A DNA stretch of 35,377 nucleotides, from the NCBI GenBank assembly GCA_018895075.1, contig JAHIOW010000005.1, forward strand, positions 1-35,377, given 5' to 3'. The translations under genes were made by a program, and so were the position numbers. Source of the DNA: Candidatus Omnitrophota bacterium (GTDB taxonomy: Bacteria; Omnitrophota; Gorgyraeia; Gygaellales; Profunditerraquicolaceae). A model generated the notes under the pieces. The model was not told the origin of the DNA. It searched no databases and saw only the letters and a program-made list of their open reading frames with translations. Shown here in pieces: positions 22,977 through 31,835 of the stretch. Each line of letters opens with the position of its first letter. The stretch's first letter is position 1.

Positions 22977-23773
22977 ATATCGTCTCTTTCTCTTATTATC
23001 GCCTCGGCAACCTTTATTGCCTCGGACACCGGCTTCACATCATGGACCCTGAGCAGGTTTGCGCCGTTCTTAACCGCCAGGACGCAGGCAGATACCGTAC
23101 CGAAAATTCGCTCCTGCGGACCGCTATCCAATATCTTGCCGATAAAGGATTTTCTGGATGCCCCGACTAACAAAGGCCTGCCTAAGACCTTCAATTCAGA
23201 AAGCCGGTTTAATATCTCTAAATTATGCCCTGCGGTTTTACCAAAACCGATACCGGGGTCAACGATAATCTTATTCCTATCAATACCTGCCTCCACAGCC
23301 CGGACTATCGCCTTATCCAGATATTCTATAATCTCATCAATTAACGACTTGTATACAGGATTATCCTGCATTGTCCGGGGATTGCCTTTCATATGCATAA
23401 TTACAACTGCGGCTTTATATTGAGCGACTATCCTTAACATCTCTGTGTTGTTCAAACCCGTAATATCATTGACCATCAGCGCGCCATTATCTAAGGCCTG
23501 CCTGGCAACCTCTGGCTTATGGGTATCTATGGATATCGGCACCTTTATCTTTTTTGATAAGGCCTTTACCGCCGGAATAGTTCTTTGTAATTCTTCTTCT
23601 ATAGATACAGGCTCTGCCCCGGGGCGGCTTGATTCCCCTCCTACATCAATAATATCCGCGCCGTCCTCTACCATTTTTTCTGCAAAATCAACGATTGAGT
23701 TTTGAGTTTTATACAGTCCGTCTCCGCTAAATGAATCAGGCGTAAGATTAACAATACCCATAATTTTAATCAT
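22973..23773 (-). CDS. folP: Dihydropteroate synthase
   Basis: FolP joins dihydropterin pyrophosphate and p-aminobenzoate in folate synthesis. Seen: MGIVNLTPDSFSGDG at the N-terminus, DIIDVGGESSRPGA, PISIDTHKPEVA, NDITGL, VVIMHMKGNPRTMQ, IIVDPGIGFGKT and VGASRKSFIG, with a terminal RVHDV. It is the soluble single-domain form, 266 residues. It overlaps ftsH by ATGA. Folate is also the C1 carrier for the AcsE-AcsCD branch and for ThyA. The ORF is complete. Confidence 0.97.
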   Translation of the reverse strand: MIKIMGIVNLTPDSFSGDGLYKTQNSIVDFAEKMVEDGADIIDVGGESSRPGAEPVSIEEELQRTIPAVKALSKKIKVPISIDTHKPEVARQALDNGALMVNDITGLNNTEMLRIVAQYKAAVVIMHMKGNPRTMQDNPVYKSLIDEIIEYLDKAIVRAVEAGIDRNKIIVDPGIGFGKTAGHNLEILNRLSELKVLGRPLLVGASRKSFIGKILDSGPQERIFGTVSACVLAVKNGANLLRVHDVKPVSEAIKVAEAIIRERDDI

Positions 23774-25638
23774 TGCTTGCCTTCGCCCTCTTTTGCCTCT
23801 ATCCCGATCAGGCGTTTGACTTCCTCTCCGTCTAAAACTTCTTTCTCTAAGAGCGCCTTGCTTAAAATATTTAATTTATCCACATGCTGTATTAACAAGG
23901 TCTTTGCCTTAAGATACGACTCATCAACTATTCTCTTGACTTCTGCATCAATAAGGCGCGCGGTCTCTTCACTGTAATTCTTTTCTTCCATGAGGTCGCG
24001 GCCCAAGAAAACCAGCCCCTGCCTTTTACCTAAGGTAATATTGCCTAATTTATCTGACATCCCCAGCTGGCAAACCATATAGCGGGCCATATGCGTGGCC
24101 TTTTCTAAATCATCCTGCGCTCCGGTAGTAATATCGTCTAAGCTTATCTCCTCAGATGCCCGGCCAGCCAGCATAAGTGCAATTCTGGCAAGAAGTTCTC
24201 TTTTCGTAAGATAGTGCCTATCTTCAATAGGGGCAACAAAGGTATAGCCGCCGCTTAGGCCTCTGGGAATTACAGAAACCTTCTTCAGGGGGTCAATCTC
24301 CGGAAGCAATAAAGATATTAGGGCATGGCCTGCTTCATGGAAGGCGGTAATCCCTTTTTCCTTTTCAGACATAATCCGGGTCTTCTTCTCCGGGCCCATA
24401 AGTACCCTTTCTACGGATTTCTCAAAATCAATTGTCTGGACAGCGTCTTGATTTTTTCTGGCACCAAGCAATGCTGCCTCATTACAGAGATTAGCAATAT
24501 CTGCTCCGGAAAAACCCGGGGTTTGGCTGGCAATGGATTTCAGGTCTACGGAAGGGGCCAGTTTAATCTTGCGGGTGTGAACCTTGAGTATCTCTTCCCT
24601 TCCTTTAATATCAGGTAAGTTCACAATAATCGTCCGGTCAAATCTTCCCGGGCGTAAAATTGCCGGGTCTAAGGTATCTGGCCGGTTGGTCGCAGCGATA
24701 AGGATTAACCCCTGCTGGCCGTCAAAACCGTCCATCTCTACCAAAAGGGCGTTGAGCGTCTGTTCCCTTTCATCATGCCCGCCGCCAATACCGGAAAAAC
24801 GCAGGCGCCCTACTGCATCTATCTCGTCAATAAAAATAATTGACCCTTTTCCTGAAGTCTTGGCCGCGCGCCTGCCCTGTTCAAATAAATCCCGCACCCG
24901 AGAAGCCCCCACGCCTACAAACATCTCTACAAAATCCGAACCACTTATAGAAAAAAACGGCACCCCTGCCTCACCAGATACTGCCTTGGCCAATAAGGTC
25001 TTACCCGTGCCCGGAGGGCCCACCAGTAAAACACCCTTAGGTATCTTTCCGCCCAACTTCTGGAATCTCCCAGGGTCCTTTAAAAAGTCAATAACCTCTG
25101 TTAACTCCTCTTTTGCCTCATCCACGCCTGCCACATCATTAAAGGTTATTTTCTCGTCTTGCTTTTGGGTATGCATCTTAGGGCGCATCTTACCAAATGA
25201 CATAATCCTATTTCCCAACTGCTCTCCCCGGGAAGCCATAACCCACCAGAAAAGTATCAAAAGCAGTATCGGCCCTAAATTAAAAAGTAATACCACCCAA
25301 AAGGTGCGCGCGGGCTTAACCTCAAAATAAGCTACATTTTGCCTGATCAGGCTAAGTAACTCCTGGTCATTTTCGGGAATATTCAGTTTAAACTTGGTAT
25401 TATCTATAAATTCCCCCTGGAGTTCGGTTTCAATCTTGGTTAAAGACTTAATCTCCCCGGGGTTATCCTTTAGAACTTGATAAAATTCACTATAAGATAT
25501 TTCCTTGGGCACTCCGGTAAGAGATGTATTCATGGAGCTAATCAAAAGATAGAATATAATCAGCGCAAATATCCAGCCAAAGGGAAAACGTTTAAGTACC
25601 TTATTTTTCTTAGACTTAGAATTTTTATTGTTTGCCAT
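23770..25638 (-). CDS. ftsH: ATP-dependent zinc metalloprotease FtsH
   Basis: This membrane-anchored AAA+ protease degrades membrane and regulatory proteins. Seen: two transmembrane segments (about 20-36 and 113-133) around a periplasmic domain, Walker A GPPGTGKT at 207-214, Walker B IIFIDEID, the [23 protein letters not shown], and the zinc site HEAGH at 434-438. The C-terminus is short (622 residues). A consensus promoter lies just upstream. It overlaps folP, and tilS precedes it, the order tilS-ftsH-folP that is seen in many bacteria. Confidence 0.98.
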   Translation of the reverse strand: MANNKNSKSKKNKVLKRFPFGWIFALIIFYLLISSMNTSLTGVPKEISYSEFYQVLKDNPGEIKSLTKIETELQGEFIDNTKFKLNIPENDQELLSLIRQNVAYFEVKPARTFWVVLLFNLGPILLLILFWWVMASRGEQLGNRIMSFGKMRPKMHTQKQDEKITFNDVAGVDEAKEELTEVIDFLKDPGRFQKLGGKIPKGVLLVGPPGTGKTLLAKAVSGEAGVPFFSISGSDFVEMFVGVGASRVRDLFEQGRRAAKTSGKGSIIFIDEIDAVGRLRFSGIGGGHDEREQTLNALLVEMDGFDGQQGLILIAATNRPDTLDPAILRPGRFDRTIIVNLPDIKGREEILKVHTRKIKLAPSVDLKSIASQTPGFSGADIANLCNEAALLGARKNQDAVQTIDFEKSVERVLMGPEKKTRIMSEKEKGITAFHEAGHALISLLLPEIDPLKKVSVIPRGLSGGYTFVAPIEDRHYLTKRELLARIALMLAGRASEEISLDDITTGAQDDLEKATHMARYMVCQLGMSDKLGNITLGKRQGLVFLGRDLMEEKNYSEETARLIDAEVKRIVDESYLKAKTLLIQHVDKLNILSKALLEKEVLDGEEVKRLIGIEAKEGEGKQ

Positions 25639-25662
25639 TGCTATTATCCTTTCAAACTTTTT

Positions 25663-25691
25663 ATTATATATTTAGATATACCTAAAATCAA
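25663..25691 (-). promoter_or_regulatory. Sigma-70-type promoter for ftsH
   Basis: On the minus strand TTGATT (25691-25686) is followed by exactly 17 bases and TATAAT (25668-25663), with a likely start near 25655. This leaves a short leader with AAAGGA about 9 bases upstream of the ftsH ATG. It is the clearest promoter in the window, in the 70-bp gap after tilS. It should drive ftsH, folP, cdaA and the genes beyond. Confidence 0.8.
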
Positions 25692-25708
25692 GCATTTATT
25701 AGAAAAAT

Positions 25709-26677
25709 TCACCTGCGGTAAAAAAAGATTGACCTCCTTTTCTTAACTATAGAAACGCCCTTAGGCAGGTCTACTACGGAATTTACCGGGCGTTTTGAAA
25801 TCATATCCTCTATCTCCCTTATGTGCCGAAATGTAATCCTGCGCGTATCCCCCTGGATCTTGGCAATCATCAAACGCAAACTCAACCTTTGTATTGCCGG
25901 GTGCAACTTCAAAAGTTTTTTTAAATCGACCCTTGCCTTGGTTTTTTTGACAAACCTCCTGGCTATGGCCGCCAGATAATCGTAATCGCATCCCACGCTC
26001 TCTGCCATATTGCTCAATACCTCTTTGATATTTTGGTTATATTCCTCCTCCAGCAAAGGCAATAATCTATTTCTGATCTTGTTCCTCAGATATAAATCTT
26101 CTAAATTTGTAGTATCCAGGCGCGCCCTGATCTTTCTGCGTCTTAAGTACATCTGGATTTCCTTACGCCTGACTTTTATCAAAGGACGGATAATTGAGTA
26201 ACCGGAAATATTTCTTTTTGGCGCAATCCCGGATAATCCATATAGGCCTGCTCCTCTTAAAGTGCGCATCAATACTGTTTCAGCCTGATCATCAAGGTTA
26301 TGGCCTAAGGCGATCTTGTCGGCTTTTGTATCTTTGGCTACCCTGAATAAAAACCCCAGGCGCGCGTTTCGGGCAATCTCCTCAGGAGAGCCGCATCTGG
26401 CAATCTCTCTAACATTAATCCGGGCGCAAGTTACAGGCAATTTTAATCTCCCGGCTAATCTCTCAACAAATCTTTTGTCTTTGCATGAGTCTTTTCTTAA
26501 CATATGGTCCAGATGGGCAACGTGCAGACTAATCTTTAATTCTTTTTTTAAACTATTTAATAAATAAAGCAGGGTTACCGAATCTGGCCCCCCTGAAACG
26601 CCCACAATAATCTTATCGTTTTTATCAATAAGATTATATTCTTTAATCGTATCTTTTACCTTATCCCGAATCCCCAT
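25709..26677 (-). CDS. tilS: tRNA(Ile)-lysidine synthetase
   Basis: TilS modifies the CAT wobble C of tRNA-Ile2 to lysidine. Seen: the PP-loop IVGVSGGPDSVTLLYLL, HVAHLDHMLRKDS, ALGHNLDDQAETVLMRTLRGAG and IRPLIKVRRKEI. I chose the ATG at 26677 (MGIRDKV); the nine extra residues of the track ORF come from a repeat element (26685-26741). At 322 residues it is the short form with a reduced C-terminal substrate domain. It lies after tRNA-Met(CAT). Confidence 0.96.
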   Translation of the reverse strand: MGIRDKVKDTIKEYNLIDKNDKIIVGVSGGPDSVTLLYLLNSLKKELKISLHVAHLDHMLRKDSCKDKRFVERLAGRLKLPVTCARINVREIARCGSPEEIARNARLGFLFRVAKDTKADKIALGHNLDDQAETVLMRTLRGAGLYGLSGIAPKRNISGYSIIRPLIKVRRKEIQMYLRRRKIRARLDTTNLEDLYLRNKIRNRLLPLLEEEYNQNIKEVLSNMAESVGCDYDYLAAIARRFVKKTKARVDLKKLLKLHPAIQRLSLRLMIAKIQGDTRRITFRHIREIEDMISKRPVNSVVDLPKGVSIVKKRRSIFFYRR

Positions 26678-26684
26678 AGGCCAT

Positions 26685-26741
26685 AGGGACACCCTTACAG
26701 CCAAAGCTAAACCTGCCTGCCGGCAGGCAGGGGTGTCCCCT
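26685..26741. repeat. GGGACACCC element with a nested CCTGCCGGCAGG palindrome
   Basis: AGGGACACCC (26685) and GGGTGTCCCCT (to 26741) form the outer arms. In between sits a perfect 20-bp palindrome CCTGCCTGCCGGCAGGCAGG (26712-26731), the family seen in nnrD and nadC. One repeat family is nested in another. It lies between tRNA-Met and tilS, where it disrupts no gene. Confidence 0.85.
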
Positions 26742-26751
26742 CTCCTGTAAA

Positions 26752-26828
26752 TGGTGGCGGCGGCTGGATTTGAACCAGCGACATATCGGGTATGAGCCGA
26801 CTACTCTACCAGGCTGAGTTACGCCGCC
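26752..26828 (-). tRNA. tRNA with CAT anticodon (Met, or Ile2)
   Basis: The acceptor GGCGGCG pairs with CGCCGCC, A73 and an encoded CCA follow. The D arm is ACTC...GAGT, the anticodon arm GTCGG-CTCATAC-CCGAT, and the T arm GCTGG-TTCAAAT-CCAGC. The first pair G1-C72 argues against an initiator, which has a mismatched 1-72 end in bacteria. Whether it is elongator Met or the TilS substrate Ile2 cannot be settled by eye; it lies next to tilS. It begins two bases after the dgkA stop. Confidence 0.9.
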
Positions 26829-26829
26829 A

Positions 26830-27216
26830 TTAATGAAATATCCTTTTTATAAAAAGAATGTAGCCTACAGCAATAGCATTTAAAGAGGCAAGCAGCACCA
26901 CCGCCGCGGCGATATCCTTAACCAGCTTTATTAAGGTGTGGTATTTGTCGGTGAGCATATCGATCATCAGCTCAATAGCGGTGTTAAAAATCTCTGCCAT
27001 GAATACGAGGGTTATGGTGATGCACAGAGCAACCAGCTCTATGCCGTTTAAACTAAAATACACCCCCAAAAGAAAAGCCAGGATGCCCAGCATAAAAATG
27101 ATGCGCATGTTGCGGTGATATAAGATTAGATAAACAATGCCTTTTATAGCAAATTTAAAACTTACTCCCAATTTCTGTAATTTAAAGATATTTCTAAAAA
27201 CCCTGTTTTTGGCCAT
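26830..27216 (-). CDS. dgkA: Diacylglycerol/undecaprenol kinase family protein (DgkA)
   Basis: This is a small membrane kinase of the DgkA family, phosphorylating diacylglycerol or undecaprenol. Three transmembrane helices are visible (about 42-56, 60-78, 100-122). The family motif is FMAEIFNTAIELMIDMLTD, followed by KLVKDIAAAVVLLASL. 128 residues is typical. In Gram-positive bacteria and many others this type acts on undecaprenol for cell-wall lipid recycling; the substrate here is not resolved by sequence. It follows acsE by 3 bases, so it is co-transcribed with the Wood-Ljungdahl genes. Confidence 0.92.
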   Translation of the reverse strand: MAKNRVFRNIFKLQKLGVSFKFAIKGIVYLILYHRNMRIIFMLGILAFLLGVYFSLNGIELVALCITITLVFMAEIFNTAIELMIDMLTDKYHTLIKLVKDIAAAVVLLASLNAIAVGYILFIKRIFH

Positions 27217-27219
27217 CGC

Positions 27220-28008
27220 TTACTTTTTTCTATAAGCCTCCAGATAAGAATCGCAGTAAATCTGTTTATTCAGAATTAACTCTGAAGTTATCAGGGCATC
27301 CATCAATTCTTTGTCCTGCGGGTCAATGATTGCCGCATCCAGGCCAAAGGCAACTGCCATGGTAAGAAATGTGCGGTTAATCAGGCTGCGCAGGCAACTA
27401 CCCTGCGAGACATTGCTTAACCCTACCACGGTTTTTGGGGACGGTTCAGAGATAATCTTAAACTCATGTATTGATTCCAGGATATCCCTCATTTGCGCCT
27501 GGGCCACATTAACCGGAAGAACAATAGGGTCTAGATAGAGATTTTCAGGGGAAAATCCCTGCTCAGAACAGTAACTGACAATCGTGGCCGCCAATTCCAG
27601 GCGCTGGTCTTTATTCTGCGGTATACCTTTTGCGCTTATAGTCAAGCCAATCAACCCGGCCTGGTATTGTTTGGCCAAAGGCACTAATATATTCAATTTT
27701 TCTACGTCGGCAGTAGTAGAATTTATAATCGCCTTATTCTTTATCACCTTTAATCCTGATTCAATAACTTCGGGTTTGCTGGAATCTAAAACTAAAGGCT
27801 TATTAGTAACTTCTTGTATAGTTTGGACCAACCATTGTATATCAGAAACAGGCTGCCGCGAGACAGGCCCGCAATTAACATCCAGCGCGTCTGCACCTGC
27901 CTTTAGCTGCTCTAAAGCGTACTTTTGTATCGGGGCCTTATCTTTTTTCTTTATCGCCTCCCCTATATCTTTATACATCCCATTTATCAGCTCGCCAATG
28001 ATAAACAT
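27220..28008 (-). CDS. acsE: Methyltetrahydrofolate:corrinoid/iron-sulfur protein methyltransferase AcsE
   Basis: AcsE moves the methyl group from methyl-tetrahydrofolate to the cobalt of the AcsCD protein in the Wood-Ljungdahl pathway. It is a pterin-binding TIM barrel like FolP. Seen: MFIIGELINGMYKDIGEAI, ADALDVNCGPVSRQ, LVLDSSKPEVIE, IINSTTAD, LYLDPIVLPVNVAQ and VVGLSNVSQG. I chose the ATG at 28008 with GAGAG upstream; the track start at 28044 is out of family. 262 residues is normal. It is followed by dgkA. Confidence 0.94.
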   Translation of the reverse strand: MFIIGELINGMYKDIGEAIKKKDKAPIQKYALEQLKAGADALDVNCGPVSRQPVSDIQWLVQTIQEVTNKPLVLDSSKPEVIESGLKVIKNKAIINSTTADVEKLNILVPLAKQYQAGLIGLTISAKGIPQNKDQRLELAATIVSYCSEQGFSPENLYLDPIVLPVNVAQAQMRDILESIHEFKIISEPSPKTVVGLSNVSQGSCLRSLINRTFLTMAVAFGLDAAIIDPQDKELMDALITSELILNKQIYCDSYLEAYRKK

Positions 28009-28023
28009 AATTAATCTCTCTTT

Positions 28024-28120
28024 AACTAAAAACTCAAAACGCAAAAGGTAAAACTACAACTAAAAATTCAAAACTTTTTACTTTTAACTTGTGGTTTTTC
28101 GTTTTTACTTTTGGCTTTTT
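28024..28120. repeat. A-rich then T-rich imperfect inverted repeat between acsD and acsE
   Basis: AAAAACTCAAAACGCAAAAGG runs first, then TTTTTCGTTTTTACTTTTGGC and similar stretches on the other side, so the region folds as an imperfect AT-rich hairpin. The spacer of about 119 bp has no ORF. It resembles the AT-rich sequence flanking the FmdE-like gene (33180-33240 and 33635-33670). Confidence 0.5.
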
Positions 28121-28127
28121 ACTTAAT

Positions 28128-29078
28128 TCAGCCTTTCATTAACTCGTCTATATACTTATTTACTTTCTCTATTGCCTGCGGATGCCGCATCACCAGGATA
28201 TCTGCCCCGGCTTGGATAAGAGCAGTGGCAGTCACTGCCTCCCAGATTACGCCTCTTTCTGATTCAGGGCCCCAGCAAGGAAACTCCTGCTCGCTCGCCT
28301 TGGCCTCTTTTGCCCGCCAGGACTCCTGGCCCACAAAACAGATAAACGGGCAAGCCACAGTTTTATCACCAGCCAGGGCAGCAAGCCGGGCGCGCTCCAT
28401 AATGGAGTAGGCATACTCCAGGCCATAACCTAATGCTCCGATAGTGGGGTTAATCACAATGTGGTCTAATGCCAGGCCCATATCTGAAATCAAAATATTC
28501 AGCTGTTTGGCAATATTTATATCAATGGGGGATTCGGCAATAATATTGTGGCCGTCAGCTAAGACCGCTACGCTCAGAGTCTTATAATTATCCTGCGCAG
28601 CGCTGCCTACCAGGCAACGTTCATTTTTGGCTGCCTGGCAACAGACAGGTAATACCAGGTTATCTTTGGCATCATCACCGCATCCTAAAATAATCAAAGG
28701 CACGTCCACTTTCTTTAATAACTCACCCACTAATTTTGCTTCCTCATCAGGCGTCTTGTTCCCGAATTCCGGATGAGCCCCCTGCAATCTCAGGCAGATC
28801 AATCCTGCCTTATATTCCTTAACGCATTTTTCTGCCCAGGCCAGCGGGTCACTGAAGACATCGGCATAGGCCTTAGCTAAACCTGCAGGCCAGTCACTCG
28901 GGGCAATATCCCAAACCTCAAAGGCAACCACCGGTTTATTCGCTAAGACGCCTTCCCCAGATAAAAACGGCAATGTCGCCTGTCCTCCGACTTTAATCAC
29001 CTGCCTGCGGCTGCCGCCTTCTTCTTTGGTGGCGCCGATATTTATCACCGAGACCTCACCCGTCCATTTCTCCAGCAT
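28128..29078 (-). CDS. acsD: Corrinoid/iron-sulfur protein small subunit (AcsD/CdhD)
   Basis: AcsD pairs with AcsC to carry the methyl group on cobalamin between AcsE and acetyl-CoA synthase. It is a TIM-barrel subunit. Seen: EKWTGEVSVINIGAT, VVAFEVWDIAPSDWP, LRLQGAHPEFGNKTPDE, ILGCGDDAKDNLVL and VINPTIGALGYGLEYAYSIMERAR. The ATG at 29078 is in a TAATG overlap with cooC and preceded by AGGAG. The track start at 29093 is possible too, with GGAGAT upstream. 316 residues is typical. Confidence 0.93.
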   Translation of the reverse strand: MLEKWTGEVSVINIGATKEEGGSRRQVIKVGGQATLPFLSGEGVLANKPVVAFEVWDIAPSDWPAGLAKAYADVFSDPLAWAEKCVKEYKAGLICLRLQGAHPEFGNKTPDEEAKLVGELLKKVDVPLIILGCGDDAKDNLVLPVCCQAAKNERCLVGSAAQDNYKTLSVAVLADGHNIIAESPIDINIAKQLNILISDMGLALDHIVINPTIGALGYGLEYAYSIMERARLAALAGDKTVACPFICFVGQESWRAKEAKASEQEFPCWGPESERGVIWEAVTATALIQAGADILVMRHPQAIEKVNKYIDELMKG

Positions 29079-29830
29079 TAATTCTCCTGCCATATTTTAT
29101 CTCCAATCTCCCGCAGTGTCTTCAAACCCGGGCTGTCGTTATCTAATCCCAGAAGCGAATTTCCATTCAGGCTCACCTTGGTTATATTATTATCTAAAGG
29201 TATATTGCCTATATATTCCAATCCCGAATCTTTTATAACCTCTTTATTTACTTCCTGGTCATGCTGATTAATAATCAATAGTCTTTTTTTAATTTTCACG
29301 CCTAACTCATTGGCTAATTCATTAATCCTTTTTGCTGACTTTAATCCCACCTTAGTAGCATCTGAGATTACTAACAGCGCCTGGGCATCTCTGCTGGTAC
29401 GACGGGAAAGATGTTCAAGCCCTGCCTCATTATCAATGACAATATAGTCGTAATCCTTGACGAGCTTGCTCATAATATTTCTTAAGACATTATTCACATA
29501 ACAGTAACAGCCCGGCCCTTCGGGCCTGCCCATTACCAATATATCAAAACCATTGCCTTCGGCTATTGCTGTCTGGAGGCGATACTCCATAAACCTATCC
29601 TTGGGCATCCCGGAAGGGATCTTTTCCGGATGCAAACTTATTTCCTCCAGTATTGAGCCGATGGTCTCTTTTATTTCTATGCCTAAGGCCTCTGCTAAAT
29701 TACTATTGGGGTCAGCATCCACTGCCAATACAGAGCCCAGTTTCTTCTCTCTGATAACTCTCACTATAAGTGCGGCCAGGGTAGTTTTACCTGTCCCGCC
29801 TTTTCCGGCAATAGCGATTGTATAACCCAT
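29078..29830 (-). CDS. cooC: CooC-type nickel-insertion ATPase
   Basis: This is a MinD/ParA-like P-loop ATPase that helps load nickel into CO dehydrogenase / acetyl-CoA synthase. Seen: the deviant Walker A GKGGTGKTTLAALI (residues 9-22), the switch region AVDADPNSNLAEALG, the CYCY cysteine pair (GPGCYCYVNNVLR) as in CooC, and VIDNEAGLEHLSRR. 250 residues is typical. It overlaps both neighbours (TAATG). It implies that CODH/ACS exists elsewhere in this genome, since its targets are not in the window. Confidence 0.92.
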   Translation of the reverse strand: MGYTIAIAGKGGTGKTTLAALIVRVIREKKLGSVLAVDADPNSNLAEALGIEIKETIGSILEEISLHPEKIPSGMPKDRFMEYRLQTAIAEGNGFDILVMGRPEGPGCYCYVNNVLRNIMSKLVKDYDYIVIDNEAGLEHLSRRTSRDAQALLVISDATKVGLKSAKRINELANELGVKIKKRLLIINQHDQEVNKEVIKDSGLEYIGNIPLDNNITKVSLNGNSLLGLDNDSPGLKTLREIGDKIWQEN

Positions 29831-31761
29831 TATAATTTTATACTCGGGAATTTACTTAAATCAGTATGCGGAAAAAACAAGGCTGCCATATATTCATCCA
29901 TATATCCCGGTTCAACCGATAATTCAAAATAAGTTATCTTACGCGCGATATCATTGGCTTTCTTCATTGCCTCGTAAGATAAAAGTATCGAGCGTGCCCC
30001 GGCCAGGGAACTGTTACCGACAAAGATAAATCTGGAGTTTTCTAAATCCGGTAATAGGCCTATTCTCTTGGCGTTATCTATATTAATATACGTACCAAAC
30101 CCTCCGGCAACAAAGACCTTTTTTACATCAGCGAACTCAAGAGACATATGCCTTAGCAGCTCGCTGGCGGCAGCGTAAATCGCTGCCTTGGAGCGCTTGA
30201 TATTCTCAATATCTGCCTCGCTAATCACGATATCAACAGTAGAGTCGCACTCCTCTTTAAATGCCACCACAAATTCCCTGCCATATTCATTATCGCGGAT
30301 GCGTTTATGGTCTTTTATCTTTATCTTACCATTTTTATCCAAAAGGCCTGCGCCTAACATCTGGGCAATGATATCAATGTAGCCCGAACCGCATATACCC
30401 CGCGGCCTTACGCCGCCAATAGTCTCATAAGCCACTTTAAAATCAACAGGGGAAATTTCTACCTTCTGAATCGCCCCGGAACTGGCGCGCATACCGCAGG
30501 TAACCCCGCTTCCTTCAAAGGCAGGGCCGGCAGAGGCAGAGGCAGAAATGAGAAAATCTTTATTACCCAGGACAATCTCTCCATTTGTGCCGATATCAAT
30601 TAAAATAGCCAGGCCTTCTTCTTTATCCAGCCCGCAAGACAAGACCCCTGCCGTAATATCTCCGCCGACATAACTGGAAATACCGGGCGAGCAAAATAAG
30701 AGGCCCCGGGGATTTACCTTTACCCCTGCCTCAGCAGCCCGGATTGTAGGCACAAAATTTACTGCCGGCACATAAGGTTCTCTCCTGAGGTAAGTGGGGT
30801 CAATACGCAATAAAAGATGCATCATAGTGGTATTACCCGCGCAGACTACGCAATTGACGTCATTAAGGTCTATTGCCTGTTTTTGAATCAAATCTTGCAA
30901 CATCTTATTCATGCCGTCAATAACCGCATGGTGCAATCTCTCCAGGCCATCCTGCTCCTGGGCAAAGATGATACGCGTGATAATATCACTGCCAAAGGTA
31001 ACCTGTTTATTATAAGTTGCCCTTGTTCCCATGACCTTCTTGGTATTTAAATCTACCAACTGCCCGGAGATAGTCGTGGTTCCGATATCAAAACATAAAC
31101 CAAAATTTTTATGGGAAGTATCGCCTGGTTCAATAAACACAACCTCGGTGGTGCCATTTCTCTTACCCAGGGTCACGGTAACCTTCCAGTCAGCAGAACG
31201 CAGTAATGCCCCCAGGCGCCGGATATTAGCCAGGCCTGTCTGCATAATCGGTATATCCTGAATACGCCGTATCTGCCGGTACAATCTTTCCAAATCGCTG
31301 ATCTTATCTTCTAAATCCGGCGGGGGTAATTCTAAATATAACTTTGTGGCTAAAGGCGAATGCGCAAAAATCTCATCCCCTAAAATAGAAGAAGGCGACT
31401 CTATCTCTTCCGCCTCGGAATAGAAACCCTTTAATCTTAAATCTAAATCCTGCGGGGTTAATTTGTCTAAATCTAACCTCGATTCCGGAAGAATTTCTAC
31501 CTCTAAGTCACTCTGTATAGTAGTCAGACAGGCAAGATAGATACCTTGTTTTCTTTCCTCTAAACTTACCCGCCCGCTGGGCTGAGTAACTACCTGCCCT
31601 TTTTTCACCCTGACCTTACAACGGCCGCAGACGCCGTCACCGCCGCAACTGGAATTGACGTATACGCCGGCAGATAAGCTGGCTGAAAGTATAGTCTTGC
31701 CGCTATCTACCTCTATGGTCTTGTTATCCGGACAAAATGTAACCTTAAATTTTTCCATCAT
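29830..31761 (-). CDS. acsV: Reductive activator of the corrinoid/iron-sulfur protein (RACo/AcsV type)
   Basis: The protein reduces inactive cob(II)alamin of the corrinoid protein at the cost of ATP. The N-terminal plant-type [2Fe-2S] ferredoxin domain has C39, C45, C48 and C78 (SCGGDGVCGRC...LACL). After a linker, the ASKHA ATPase-like domain begins near residue 216 (FGLCFDIGTTTISGQLVDL), with CVVCAGNTTMMHLLL, ILIDIGTNGEIVLG and VFVAGGFGTYINIDNAKRIG. 643 residues matches the RACo family. MM at the start leaves 31758 possible. It lies between acsC and cooC, as expected for its partner role. Confidence 0.93.
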   Translation of the reverse strand: MMEKFKVTFCPDNKTIEVDSGKTILSASLSAGVYVNSSCGGDGVCGRCKVRVKKGQVVTQPSGRVSLEERKQGIYLACLTTIQSDLEVEILPESRLDLDKLTPQDLDLRLKGFYSEAEEIESPSSILGDEIFAHSPLATKLYLELPPPDLEDKISDLERLYRQIRRIQDIPIMQTGLANIRRLGALLRSADWKVTVTLGKRNGTTEVVFIEPGDTSHKNFGLCFDIGTTTISGQLVDLNTKKVMGTRATYNKQVTFGSDIITRIIFAQEQDGLERLHHAVIDGMNKMLQDLIQKQAIDLNDVNCVVCAGNTTMMHLLLRIDPTYLRREPYVPAVNFVPTIRAAEAGVKVNPRGLLFCSPGISSYVGGDITAGVLSCGLDKEEGLAILIDIGTNGEIVLGNKDFLISASASAGPAFEGSGVTCGMRASSGAIQKVEISPVDFKVAYETIGGVRPRGICGSGYIDIIAQMLGAGLLDKNGKIKIKDHKRIRDNEYGREFVVAFKEECDSTVDIVISEADIENIKRSKAAIYAAASELLRHMSLEFADVKKVFVAGGFGTYINIDNAKRIGLLPDLENSRFIFVGNSSLAGARSILLSYEAMKKANDIARKITYFELSVEPGYMDEYMAALFFPHTDLSKFPSIKL

Positions 31762-31769
31762 CCTTCATT

Positions 31770-31790
31770 GGGGACGCACCCCTTGGTGCC
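31770..31790. repeat. Short GGGGACGCACCCC hairpin between acsC and acsV
   Basis: GGGGACGCACCCCTTGGTGCC can fold by GCACC with GGTGC in the 74-bp spacer. It resembles the outer arms of the GGGGACACCC family, but is too short to be assigned safely. Confidence 0.35.
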
Positions 31791-31835
31791 ACCCTCTTGC
31801 ATCCTAATTACTTATTTTTAAAAGGGTTACAACTC

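Noticed and set aside
24584-25330. 248-aa plus-strand ORF opposite ftsH
   Set aside because: It is a long shadow caused by the codon use of the AAA domain and is entirely inside ftsH.
26752-26828. Initiator tRNA-fMet
   Set aside because: G1 pairs with C72, and the anticodon stem lacks the three G-C run of initiators.
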